Positions 17,357 to 25,167 of a stretch of 64,000 bases of DNA are shown here, in pieces. The notes under the pieces were generated by a model, which was given only the letters and a program-made list of their open reading frames with translations, was not told where the DNA came from and made no database searches. A program made the translations under genes and the position numbers. The first letter of the stretch is position 1. Every line of letters starts with the position of its first letter. The stretch spans positions 823,111 to 887,110 of the forward strand of contig DBUB01000010.1 in the NCBI GenBank assembly GCA_002307725.1, read 5' to 3'. The stretch is from Alphaproteobacteria bacterium UBA1301 (GTDB lineage: Bacteria > Pseudomonadota > Alphaproteobacteria > Micropepsales > Micropepsaceae).

Positions 17357-18505
17357 ATGCCCCGTATTGCGATTCTCATTGTAGCTGCCGGTAAAGGGGT
17401 GCGCGCCGGTGGCGCCCTGCCCAAGCAATATGCGCCCCTCCTCGGCAAGCCGATGCTGCGCTGGACCATCGAGGCGTTTGCCGATTATCCGGAAGCCCTC
17501 GTCCAGGTGATGATTGGGCCCGATCAGCAGGAACTTTACCAAGAAGCGGTCGCCGGACTGAATCTGCGACCCCCAGGAACCGGTGGCGCCACCCGGCAAG
17601 AAACCGTACGGCGCGGGCTGGAGCTTCTCGAGCCCGAGGCGCCCGATTTCGTGCTAATCCACGACGCCGCCCGTCCCTTTATCTCGCGCAAGATCGTCGA
17701 TGGGGTCATCGCGGCGCTGCAAGCGGGTGCGGACGGAGCGGTGCCGCATGTGGCGGTGTCCGACACCTTGCGCAAATTCGAAGACGGCAAATGGGTGACG
17801 GTGCCGCGCGAAGGACTCTTGCGCGCCCAGACGCCGCAAGGTTTCGGTTTTGCCGCCATTCTCGCCGCCCATCGCGAGTTTGCCGCGGAAGAAGCGACCG
17901 ACGATACGGCGCTGGGAGAACTAGCGGGCCTTGCGATCGTCGCCACGGCGGGAGAAACCAACAATATGAAAGTGACCACGCCCGAGGATTTCGCCACGGC
18001 GGAGGCGTTCCTCAACGCCCGGCTCGGCGATTATCGCACCGGCTCCGGCTATGACGTGCACAAGTTCAAGGACGGCGACCATATCTGGCTTTGCGGCCTC
18101 AAGATCGCACACACTCAAGGCCTGGAAGGCCATTCCGACGCCGATGCAGGGCTGCATGCCCTGACCGATGCGCTGCTGGGCGCGGCAGGACTGGGCGACA
18201 TCGGCCAGCATTTTCCGCCTACGGACGAACGCTGGCGCGATGCGGACTCTGCCATCTTCCTCGCCCATGCCGCCAGCCTGCTGCGCGGAAAAGGCGGTGT
18301 CATCGTGCATTGCGACGTGACCATCATTTGCGAGCGGCCCAAGGTCGGGGCCCATCGCGACGCCATGCGCGCCCGCATTGCCGAGATTTTGCAACTCGAC
18401 GTCAGCCGTGTCAGCGTGAAAGCGACTACGACTGAAGGTCTCGGTTTCACCGGCCGCCGCGAAGGTATCGCGGCTGAAGCCATTGCCACGGTGCGTCTGC
18501 CATGA
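17357..18505 (+). CDS. ispDF: Bifunctional IspD/IspF of the MEP isoprenoid pathway
   Basis: A 382-residue fusion of 2-C-methylerythritol-4-phosphate cytidylyltransferase and 2,4-cyclodiphosphate synthase, the common arrangement in Alphaproteobacteria. The IspD half (1-220) has the nucleotide loop AAGKGVRAGGALPKQY and VLIHDAARPF. The IspF half (about 225-382) has TGSGYDVHKF, the metal site around GHSDADAGLHALTDALLGA, and DIGQHFPPTD. Start ATG 17357 is chosen because the longer upstream frame has no IspD homology. The stop overlaps the pgpA start (ATGA). Confidence 0.97.
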   Translation: MPRIAILIVAAGKGVRAGGALPKQYAPLLGKPMLRWTIEAFADYPEALVQVMIGPDQQELYQEAVAGLNLRPPGTGGATRQETVRRGLELLEPEAPDFVLIHDAARPFISRKIVDGVIAALQAGADGAVPHVAVSDTLRKFEDGKWVTVPREGLLRAQTPQGFGFAAILAAHREFAAEEATDDTALGELAGLAIVATAGETNNMKVTTPEDFATAEAFLNARLGDYRTGSGYDVHKFKDGDHIWLCGLKIAHTQGLEGHSDADAGLHALTDALLGAAGLGDIGQHFPPTDERWRDADSAIFLAHAASLLRGKGGVIVHCDVTIICERPKVGAHRDAMRARIAEILQLDVSRVSVKATTTEGLGFTGRREGIAAEAIATVRLP

Positions 18506-18981
18506 CCAATTTCGCTCAATTCGCCACAGCCTTCGGGATCGGCCGCGTGCGCCAGGCGCCAGGCACGGTGGCCAGCCTTGTCGCCGTTCTGATCGCCGTT
18601 CCGGTGATGTATTTCACCGGTTGGATCGGCATGGCGGTGATTGCTCTCGCGACGACAGCATTCGGCGTTTGGGTGGCGGACGGTTACGGCCTCGAAACCG
18701 GTATCGCCGACCCGCAGGACTGCGTGATCGACGAATTCGCCGGCCAGTGGATCGCTTGCGCCATCATGAACATCAACGGACCGGCGGAGGATCTTTGGTC
18801 GGGCGTGGCGCGCTTTGTTCTCGCGTTCCTGTTGTTCCGGCTGTTCGATATTGCCAAGCCTGGGCTCGTAAAAAAGGCCGAAAACCTGCGCGGCGGTTTG
18901 GGTATTATGGCGGACGACGTGCTGGCGGGCGTGATCGCCGGTTTCGTCGTGTTCTTGGCCGCCTATTCGGGATTTGTTTGA
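18502..18981 (+). CDS. pgpA: Phosphatidylglycerophosphatase A
   Basis: A 159-residue membrane protein with about four hydrophobic segments. The family pattern is present: GIGRVRQAPGTVASL near the N-terminus, DPQDCVIDEFAGQWIAC (acidic catalytic region) and FRLFDIAKPGLVKKAEN, ending with ADDVLAG. It converts phosphatidylglycerophosphate to phosphatidylglycerol. The 4-base overlap with ispDF implies coupled translation. Confidence 0.94.
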   Translation: MTNFAQFATAFGIGRVRQAPGTVASLVAVLIAVPVMYFTGWIGMAVIALATTAFGVWVADGYGLETGIADPQDCVIDEFAGQWIACAIMNINGPAEDLWSGVARFVLAFLLFRLFDIAKPGLVKKAENLRGGLGIMADDVLAGVIAGFVVFLAAYSGFV

Positions 18982-18983
18982 TC

Positions 18984-19032
18984 TGTCGCGCAATTTGTCC
19001 CAAAACCGTTTCTCACTTTTGGGATTTTGCTC
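18984..19032. repeat. Structured dispersed repeat, copy C (before cinA)
   Basis: The inner stem CCCAAAA (19000-19006) pairs with TTTTGGG (19017-19023), replacing the GGAAAA/TTTTCC of other copies by compensatory change. The outer stem is imperfect (GCAA...TCCC with GGGA...TTGC). It begins 2 bases after the pgpA stop codon and ends 3 bases before the cinA ATG, so it replaces any normal ribosome-binding site. Confidence 0.78.
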
Positions 19033-19035
19033 CTG

Positions 19036-19524
19036 ATGTTTCCGCCCAACCTTGTTGCTCTGGCCGCCACGGTCCTTGACGAAGCCCGCGCCAAGGGCCT
19101 TCGCATCGCCACCGCCGAAAGCTGTACCGGCGGGCTGATCGCAGGATTGCTGACGGAAATCCCCGGTTCGTCCGATGTGGTGGAGCGCGGCTTTGTCACC
19201 TATTCCAACGACGCAAAAATCGAAGTGATCGGCGTTCCCGAAGCGCTGATTGCCGCCCATGGCGCCGTATCGGAGCCGGTGGCGCGGGCCATGGCCGAAG
19301 GCGCGATCCGGCATGCGCGGGCCGAACTAACCGTCGCGGTGACCGGGGTTGCAGGTCCCGGCGGCGGCACGGCGGACAAGCCGATCGGGCTCGTCCACAT
19401 CGCGGTGGCACGCGAAAGCGGCGAAACGCTGCATGAGGAGCATCGCTTCGGCGATATCGGGCGGAGCCGGGTGCGGATGAAGACGGTTGAGGCAGCGCTT
19501 AAACTTCTTCTCAAACTGCTTTGA
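19036..19524 (+). CDS. cinA: CinA C-terminal domain protein (NMN amidohydrolase type)
   Basis: A 162-residue stand-alone CinA C-terminal domain (PncC type) with the typical ATAESCTGGLIAGLLTEIPGSS, RGFVTYSNDAK and GVAGPGGGTADKPIGLVH motifs. PncC enzymes deamidate nicotinamide mononucleotide in pyridine-nucleotide recycling. ATG 19036 is the likely start; TTG 19027 would add three residues. No Shine-Dalgarno sequence is visible because repeat copy C abuts the start, so translation may depend on pgpA or be modulated by that hairpin. Confidence 0.9.
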   Translation: MFPPNLVALAATVLDEARAKGLRIATAESCTGGLIAGLLTEIPGSSDVVERGFVTYSNDAKIEVIGVPEALIAAHGAVSEPVARAMAEGAIRHARAELTVAVTGVAGPGGGTADKPIGLVHIAVARESGETLHEEHRFGDIGRSRVRMKTVEAALKLLLKLL

Positions 19525-19601
19525 TCGACGATGATTGTTTCCGTTACCAACGGCCGCAAACCGGCGTAGACTGCCCAAAGTGTTCGTGCGGAGGAGTCGC
19601 C

Positions 19602-20033
19602 ATGCGCGCTCATCGTTTTGCCGCGTTCGCTTTCATCGTTTTGAGTTGTCTGATCGCGCCGGCCTTCGCCGACGGGAGTTTCGTGAGGATCGGCGAAATC
19701 AATGGTACCGCTGCCGAATCGCAGCACCAGGGTTGGATTCCGGTCGGCCTATGGGGAACCGAAACCCGATCAGGGCGCTGGTTCTGGTCCAGCCCTAAGT
19801 CGGTGTTTTGGTTCGAAACGGGCGGCGATCATGCCGCGCTGGAGAAGGCGCTGCAGAACAAGACCTTCTACGATAAAGTTCTGTTCGACGTTTCCATCAG
19901 GGGCAATGTTTTGCGCACCACCTTCACGGCCGTGCGTGTGATCGCCGTGGAACAACAGGGCAAAGTCGAGAAGATCACGCTGCAGTTCAAGAAACAGACG
20001 GATCAGAGCATAACCTTCACCGCCGCGAAGTAG
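19602..20033 (+). CDS. Secreted Hcp-like beta-barrel protein (tentative)
   Basis: A 143-residue protein with a clear signal peptide (hydrophobic AAFAFIVLSCLIAPAFA, cleavage after about residue 22) and a strong ribosome-binding site GGAGGAG. The mature part begins FVRIGEINGTAAESQHQGWIPVGLW, recalling the Hcp1 pattern (I-x-GE..S...H..WI.V), and continues with LEKALQNKTFYDKVLFDV and KVEKITLQFKK at positions matching Hcp strands. Hcp forms type VI secretion tubes, but no such genes are near and Hcp normally lacks a signal peptide, so the role is unknown. Confidence 0.6.
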   Translation: MRAHRFAAFAFIVLSCLIAPAFADGSFVRIGEINGTAAESQHQGWIPVGLWGTETRSGRWFWSSPKSVFWFETGGDHAALEKALQNKTFYDKVLFDVSIRGNVLRTTFTAVRVIAVEQQGKVEKITLQFKKQTDQSITFTAAK

Positions 20034-20103
20034 CGCGGGCGATTCCTGTATTGGCGTGTTGAACACTGCAAGGATTCGCGGCGCGTGGTTTTTTGTGTGC
20101 GGG

Positions 20104-20565
20104 CTATCGCTCTGCCTTCAGTGTCCTCGCCCGGGCTTCGAAGGCGCCCGCCATTTGCATCATCACAGTTTGAAATGCCCTTCCGGCGACGGCATTGAGC
20201 AGTGGGTTGCGGAATTCGAAAGCGATGGCAAACGCCACCTCGCAAGAGGTTTCGTTTTTCGCCGTGAAGCGCCAGTGGTTTTCGAGTTGGCGGAAGGGGC
20301 CCCGTCTACCGCTACCTGATTCCGTCTTCACGACGTCGATGATGTGGGCCGCGGGATCAAGGGTCACACGACTGATGTAGCGCTCGCTGACGCCGGCAAA
20401 GCCGACACGCATTTCGGCATCGAATTCGGTATCGCTGAGACGCCGTACGATGCGAAGGCCAGTCACCCAAGGCAAAAATTGCGGATACTTTTCCACGTCC
20501 GCCACCACGGCGTACATGAGATCGGCCGCGTACGGCAGTGTGCGGGATTCGCGATGCGACGGCAT
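20104..20565 (-). CDS. COQ10 / RatA-type START-fold protein
   Basis: A 153-residue START-like protein (polyketide cyclase/COQ10 family): MPSHRESRTLPYAADLMYAVVADVEKYPQFLPWV is the hallmark beginning and EFRNPLLNAVAGRAF the late conserved segment. Homologues chaperone ubiquinone (COQ10) or act as the ribosome-association toxin RatA; no antitoxin partner ratB is adjacent, so the ubiquinone role is more likely. It follows lipA with 6 bases between, the usual alphaproteobacterial order. Confidence 0.88.
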   Translation of the reverse strand: MPSHRESRTLPYAADLMYAVVADVEKYPQFLPWVTGLRIVRRLSDTEFDAEMRVGFAGVSERYISRVTLDPAAHIIDVVKTESGSGRRGPFRQLENHWRFTAKNETSCEVAFAIAFEFRNPLLNAVAGRAFQTVMMQMAGAFEARARTLKAER

Positions 20566-20571
20566 GACGGA

Positions 20572-21531
20572 TTACTTTAGAGCCGCCCGCGCCGCCTTGA
20601 GCTCAGCGAAGTCGGCGTCGGCATGATAGGAGGAGCGGGTCAGCGGCGTCGCCGACACCATCAGGAAGCCTTTCGCGCGCGCGGTGGCTTCGAGGCCCTT
20701 GAACTCGTCGGGAGTCCAGAAGCGGTCGAGCGCGGCGTGTTTCTTGGTCGGCTGCAAATATTGGCCGATGGTCAGGAAGTCGACGCCAGCAGTACGTAGA
20801 TCGTCCATCACCTGCATGATCTCTTCGCGGGTTTCGCCCAAGCCGACCATCAAGCCGGATTTGGTGAAGCCGTCGGGCACCAGATCTTTGGCGCGATCGA
20901 GCAGTCTGAGCGAAGCGTAGTAGCGCGCACCGGGACGAATGTTCAGATAAAGGCGCGGCACGGTTTCCAGATTATGGTTAAATACGTCGGGGCGCGCCGC
21001 CATCACGGTTTCGATCGCGCCCGCCTTGCCGCGGAAATCAGGGGTAAGCACTTCCACAGTGGTATCGGCGCTGGCGGCACGGATGGCATTGATGGTGTCA
21101 GCAAAGTGCTTGGCACCACCGTCGGGCAGATCGTCGCGATCAACTGAGGTCACGACCACATGTTTGAGGCCCAGCCGCGCCACGGCTTCGGCCACACGCC
21201 CCGGTTCGCCCGCGTCGAGCAGGCCCGGCAGGCCGGTCTTGACGTTGCAGAAGGCACAGGCGCGTGTGCAGGTATCTCCCAAAATCATCATGGTGGCGTG
21301 CCGGTGGGTCCAGCATTCCCCGATATTGGGGCAGCCGGCTTCCTCGCACACCGTGTGCAGTCCATGTTCGCGCACCACGCTCTCGGTCGAGGTATATTCC
21401 CGTCCACCGGGTGCCTTGACTCGAATCCATTCGGGCTTGCGCTGGACGGGCGTATCCGGCCGGTGCGCCTTTTCGGGGTGCCGCTGTTGGGCGCGGCGAT
21501 CTTTCTCGTTTTGGTCGATGACGACGGTCAT
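20572..21531 (-). CDS. lipA: Lipoyl synthase
   Basis: A 319-residue radical SAM enzyme that inserts two sulfurs into octanoyl groups on lipoyl domains. The auxiliary cluster ligands are in CEEAGCPNIGEC and the radical SAM CxxxCxxC in CTRACAFC; the C-terminal RSSYHAD contains the serine ligand. Start ATG 21531 gives MTVVIDQNEKDRRAQQ, the usual N-terminus; the longer upstream frame is not conserved. Transcribed with the COQ10/RatA gene. Confidence 0.96.
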   Translation of the reverse strand: MTVVIDQNEKDRRAQQRHPEKAHRPDTPVQRKPEWIRVKAPGGREYTSTESVVREHGLHTVCEEAGCPNIGECWTHRHATMMILGDTCTRACAFCNVKTGLPGLLDAGEPGRVAEAVARLGLKHVVVTSVDRDDLPDGGAKHFADTINAIRAASADTTVEVLTPDFRGKAGAIETVMAARPDVFNHNLETVPRLYLNIRPGARYYASLRLLDRAKDLVPDGFTKSGLMVGLGETREEIMQVMDDLRTAGVDFLTIGQYLQPTKKHAALDRFWTPDEFKGLEATARAKGFLMVSATPLTRSSYHADADFAELKAARAALK

Positions 21532-21710
21532 GAATATGCATATAGGACGCCCCGGACCTAGTGTCCAAGGGTACCTGCCCGAACGCCGGAATGGCTGCCA
21601 AGGTGTTGACAAGATTAATCTTGCTCTACCCCTGCGGCCGGGGTTCGACTAGGTTGCCGCCCTTAAAATTGCAGGACGGGTTGAACCCGCCCCCCCTCGG
21701 GAGAATCCAC

Positions 21711-23300
21711 GTGAGTTCTGCTGGCGTCGCCGTCTTTGCGGGCAACCCAATCTCCCCGCAGGATCTTCTGCAGTGCAAGAAGACCATCTTCCAGGCCTTG
21801 CTCGATGCCCGCGATAAATTCGGCGGCAAGCGCGTGTGCCTGATCGACTCCGATGACCGCAAACTCACCTATGACGACCTCGTCCGCGCCACCCTCGCCC
21901 TCGGCCACGCCCTCAAGAAGGGCACCGCCCACGGCGAGAATGTCGGCATCATGCTGCCGACGTCGGCCGGCTCGATAATCTCGTTCTTCGGGGTGTCGGC
22001 GTTCGGCCGCACTCCCACCATGGTGAACTTCACCAGCGGCGCCGCCGGCGTGCTGAGCGCCATGAAGACCGCTGTGGTCAAGCGCGTCGTCACCGCGCGG
22101 CGGTTCATCGAACTCGCCAAGCTCGAATCCTTCGCTGCCGAGCTCTCCAAGAAGGTGAACCTCATCTATCTCGAAGACGTGCGCGCCAAGCTCGACCTTA
22201 GAGACAAGCTGGCCGCCGGCATCGGCCAGTTCATGCCCAAGCTGGTGGCGTCGAGCCCCCACCACGACAAGCCGGCGGTGATCCTCTTCACGTCGGGTAC
22301 CGAAGGCGAGCCGAAAGGCGTGGCGCTGTCGCACAGAAACATCATCACGAATATCGTGCAGGTCTGCCGGCACGAGGCGTTCTACCCGCACGACGTCTGG
22401 TTCAACTCGATGCCGACGTTCCATTGCTACGGCTTGGTTGGCGCGCTCTTGGGCTTGGTCTCCGGCACCAAGATGGTGCTGCACCCGACCCCCTTGCGGC
22501 CGCACGAAATCGTCCAACGGGTGAAGGAAACCTGTGCCACCATTTTCTTTACGACCGACACCTTCATGTCGCAATACGGACGCATCGCCGAACCCGGTGA
22601 ACTCAAGACCGTCCGCATGGCGGTGTGCGGTGCCGAAAAGGTGCGTGACGAAACCCGGCGTCTGTTCAGCAAAAAGCACAGTCTCGAAATCGTCGAAGGC
22701 TACGGCCTAACGGAGTGCTCGCCGATCGTCGCCGCCCAGCAGCCCGGCGATCTTCACCCCGGCACCATCGGCCGCATCATGCCCGGCATGGAAGCGCGCC
22801 TCGAACCCGTCGACGGCATCCCCGGTGCCGGACGCCTGTTCGTCAAGGGGCCAAACGTTATGCTCGGCTACATCAAGCCGGACCGGCCAGGATTCATCAA
22901 TCCGGTAGAGAACGGCTGGCACGACACCGGCGACGTTGTCTCGGTCGACGAAGACGGCATCATGACCATCCGCGGACGCCTGAAGCGTTTTGCCAATGTT
23001 GGCGGCGAGACGGTTTCGCTCGGCGTGGTGGAGAATTGTGCCAGTTCGTTGTGGCCGGACACCATGCACGCGGCCGTTGTCATCGCGGGCGAGCGCAAAG
23101 GCGAAGAGATCGTCCTTTTGACCACCAACCGCCAAGCCAAGCGCACCGATTTGATCACTTGGGCGCAGGCGCACGGGGTAGCCGAACTCGCGGTCCCGCG
23201 CCGGATCGTTTACGCCGACGAAATTCCGGTGCTGGGGACCGGCAAGCCCGATTACTGCAAGATCGAGACGCTCATTAAGATCCAGCTCAAACCGGTCTAG
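21711..23300 (+). CDS. Acyl-ACP/acyl-CoA ligase, Aas C-terminal type (copy 1)
   Basis: A 529-residue adenylate-forming enzyme from GTG 21711, preceded by GGGAG. Motifs: ATP loop LFTSGTEGEPKGVALSH (192-208), GYGLTECSP, WHDTGDVVS, and the late catalytic lysine in LGTGKPDYCK. The sequence FVKGPNVMLGYIKPD and KRFANVGGETVSL resembles the acyl-ACP synthetase half of Aas (lysophospholipid acyltransferase), without the PlsC half. It probably activates free fatty acids for phospholipid repair or recycling. An almost equal paralogue follows 265 bases downstream. Confidence 0.85.
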   Translation: MSSAGVAVFAGNPISPQDLLQCKKTIFQALLDARDKFGGKRVCLIDSDDRKLTYDDLVRATLALGHALKKGTAHGENVGIMLPTSAGSIISFFGVSAFGRTPTMVNFTSGAAGVLSAMKTAVVKRVVTARRFIELAKLESFAAELSKKVNLIYLEDVRAKLDLRDKLAAGIGQFMPKLVASSPHHDKPAVILFTSGTEGEPKGVALSHRNIITNIVQVCRHEAFYPHDVWFNSMPTFHCYGLVGALLGLVSGTKMVLHPTPLRPHEIVQRVKETCATIFFTTDTFMSQYGRIAEPGELKTVRMAVCGAEKVRDETRRLFSKKHSLEIVEGYGLTECSPIVAAQQPGDLHPGTIGRIMPGMEARLEPVDGIPGAGRLFVKGPNVMLGYIKPDRPGFINPVENGWHDTGDVVSVDEDGIMTIRGRLKRFANVGGETVSLGVVENCASSLWPDTMHAAVVIAGERKGEEIVLLTTNRQAKRTDLITWAQAHGVAELAVPRRIVYADEIPVLGTGKPDYCKIETLIKIQLKPV

Positions 23301-23310
23301 ATTCTCCGAT

Positions 23311-23352
23311 CGCCGCGCTTTAGGACGGAAAACCGGAGGCCATAAAGCGCTC
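23311..23352. repeat. Structured dispersed repeat, short copy F (between the ligases)
   Basis: GCGCTTTA (23315-23322) pairs perfectly with TAAAGCGC (23343-23350). The loop keeps CGGAAAACCGG but lacks the CACTTTTCC arm, so it is a shortened member of the family. It starts about 10 bases after the copy-1 ligase stop codon and could end transcription between the two paralogues. Confidence 0.65.
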
Positions 23353-23565
23353 TACGGACCTACTGTACGGATCGGTCGGAACGCCCGAGCTTGCGTTTGT
23401 GGACCTTCCGCAATAGAGAGCCGCACCGGAATCGTGACGGCGGCATGGTTGTCTCTGGCAACTTGCCACTACCGTAAAGCGCCCGGTTTCGTTAGGTTTA
23501 CCCAAGAACAGCCAAGGAGCAGGCACCACGCTTATATTTGGAGCCGCCATCCTGGGGAGGGGCAT

Positions 23566-25155
23566 TTGGCCGTAACAACAGTCGCCGCAGCATCGGGCGA
23601 AGAGTTGGTGCCGTTCGACATGGTTCGAACGAAAAAATCCCTGTTCCAGGCGCTCGCCGATGCCCGGACGCGTTATGGCGGCAAACGACCGATCGTCGTC
23701 GACGGCGATGAGCGCGTGCTAACCTATGATGACATCGTCCGCGCTGCGCTCGCCCTCGGCCATGCGCTGAAGAAAGGCACCAAGCCGCGCGATGCCGTCG
23801 GGATCATGCTGCCGACATCCGCGGGCGCAATCATTTCGTTCTTTGCGGTAAGCGCATTCAATCGTGTTCCGGCGATGCTCAACTTCAGCAACGGCGCGGC
23901 CGGCGTGACCAGCGCTATCCGAACGGCGAAAGTGAAAAAAGTCGTCACCGCGCGCCGCTTCATCGAACTCGCCAAGCTGGAGAGCCTGGTCGCCGAACTG
24001 TCGAACGTGGCCGAGGTGGTCTATCTCGAAGATGTGCGCGAGAAGCTTGGCGTGATGGACAAACTGACCGCCGGTGTCGGTCAGTATCTGCCCGGGCTCG
24101 TCGCCCGCAACGGCGCGCCCGACGATCTGGGCGCCATCCTGTTCACGTCGGGCACGGAAGGCTTGCCCAAAGGCGTGGCGCTCAGCCACTCCAACATTTT
24201 GTCCAACGTCGAGCAGATCCGCGTGCACGTCGCGCTCTATCCCAACGACGCGATGTTCAACCCCCTGCCCACTTTCCATTGCTTCGGTCTGACCGCAGGC
24301 GCGCTGATGCCGTTGCTGTTGGGGATGAAATCGATCTATCACCCGACGCCACTGCAGCCGCACGAAATCGTGCGCCGCGTCAAAGCGCATGGCGCGACCA
24401 TTCTTCTGACCACCGACACGTTCATGTCGCAATATGCCCGCGCCGGCGACCAAGGTGACCTCACCTCGCTGCGCTTGGCGGTGTGCGGTGCCGAGCGTGT
24501 GCGCGACGAAACCCGCCAGCTTCTGCGGCGCAAGTATTCGATGGAAATTCTCGAGGGCTACGGCGTGACCGAAACCTCGCCGGTGGCAGCCGTCAACCAG
24601 CCGGGCGCCATGCGACCGGGTACCGTCGGCCACCTGCTCGCGGGCATGGAGGCGCGTCTGGAGCCAGTGGAAGGCATTCCCAACGCGGGCCGACTTTTCC
24701 TCAAAGGGCCGAACGTGATGCTCGGCTATATCCGGCCGCAAAACCCTGGCGTGATCGAACCAACTCCAGGTGGCTGGCATGACACCGGCGACGTGGTTTC
24801 GATTGATGAGGACGGGTTTGTCGCCATCAAGGGCCGCATGAAGCGTTTCGCGAAGGTTGGCGGCGAAGTGGTGTCGCTGGCCGTCGTGGAAAACTGCGCC
24901 TCGGCGGTATGGCCGGACTTCGCTCATGCGGCCGTCGCCTTCCCTGACGGGCGCAAGGGCGAACAGGTTATCCTCGTCACCACCAACCCCGAAGCGGATC
25001 GGCTGGAACTGGTCGGCTGGGCCCACAATCACGGCGTTGCCGAACTGGCGATCCCGCGCCGAGTCATCCACGTCGCGGAAATCCCCGTGCTCGGCACCGG
25101 TAAGACCGATTACGTCAAAGTCGAAAAAATGGCCTTCACCGCGCCGGTGAAATAA
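23566..25155 (+). CDS. Acyl-ACP/acyl-CoA ligase, Aas C-terminal type (copy 2)
   Basis: A 529-residue paralogue of the preceding gene, with matching length and alignable throughout. The proposed start is TTG 23566, preceded by GGGGAGG; a longer frame begins at ATG 23434 but does not align with copy 1. Motifs: LFTSGTEGLPKGVALSH, GYGVTETSP, WHDTGDVVS, KRFAKVGGEVVSL and LGTGKTDYVK. Differences cluster in the N-terminal 25 residues and at Cys-to-Thr and similar changes around the acyl pocket, suggesting a different chain-length preference. No PlsC acyltransferase domain is attached. Confidence 0.85.
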   Translation: MAVTTVAAASGEELVPFDMVRTKKSLFQALADARTRYGGKRPIVVDGDERVLTYDDIVRAALALGHALKKGTKPRDAVGIMLPTSAGAIISFFAVSAFNRVPAMLNFSNGAAGVTSAIRTAKVKKVVTARRFIELAKLESLVAELSNVAEVVYLEDVREKLGVMDKLTAGVGQYLPGLVARNGAPDDLGAILFTSGTEGLPKGVALSHSNILSNVEQIRVHVALYPNDAMFNPLPTFHCFGLTAGALMPLLLGMKSIYHPTPLQPHEIVRRVKAHGATILLTTDTFMSQYARAGDQGDLTSLRLAVCGAERVRDETRQLLRRKYSMEILEGYGVTETSPVAAVNQPGAMRPGTVGHLLAGMEARLEPVEGIPNAGRLFLKGPNVMLGYIRPQNPGVIEPTPGGWHDTGDVVSIDEDGFVAIKGRMKRFAKVGGEVVSLAVVENCASAVWPDFAHAAVAFPDGRKGEQVILVTTNPEADRLELVGWAHNHGVAELAIPRRVIHVAEIPVLGTGKTDYVKVEKMAFTAPVK

Positions 25156-25167
25156 CCGGTACGATGC

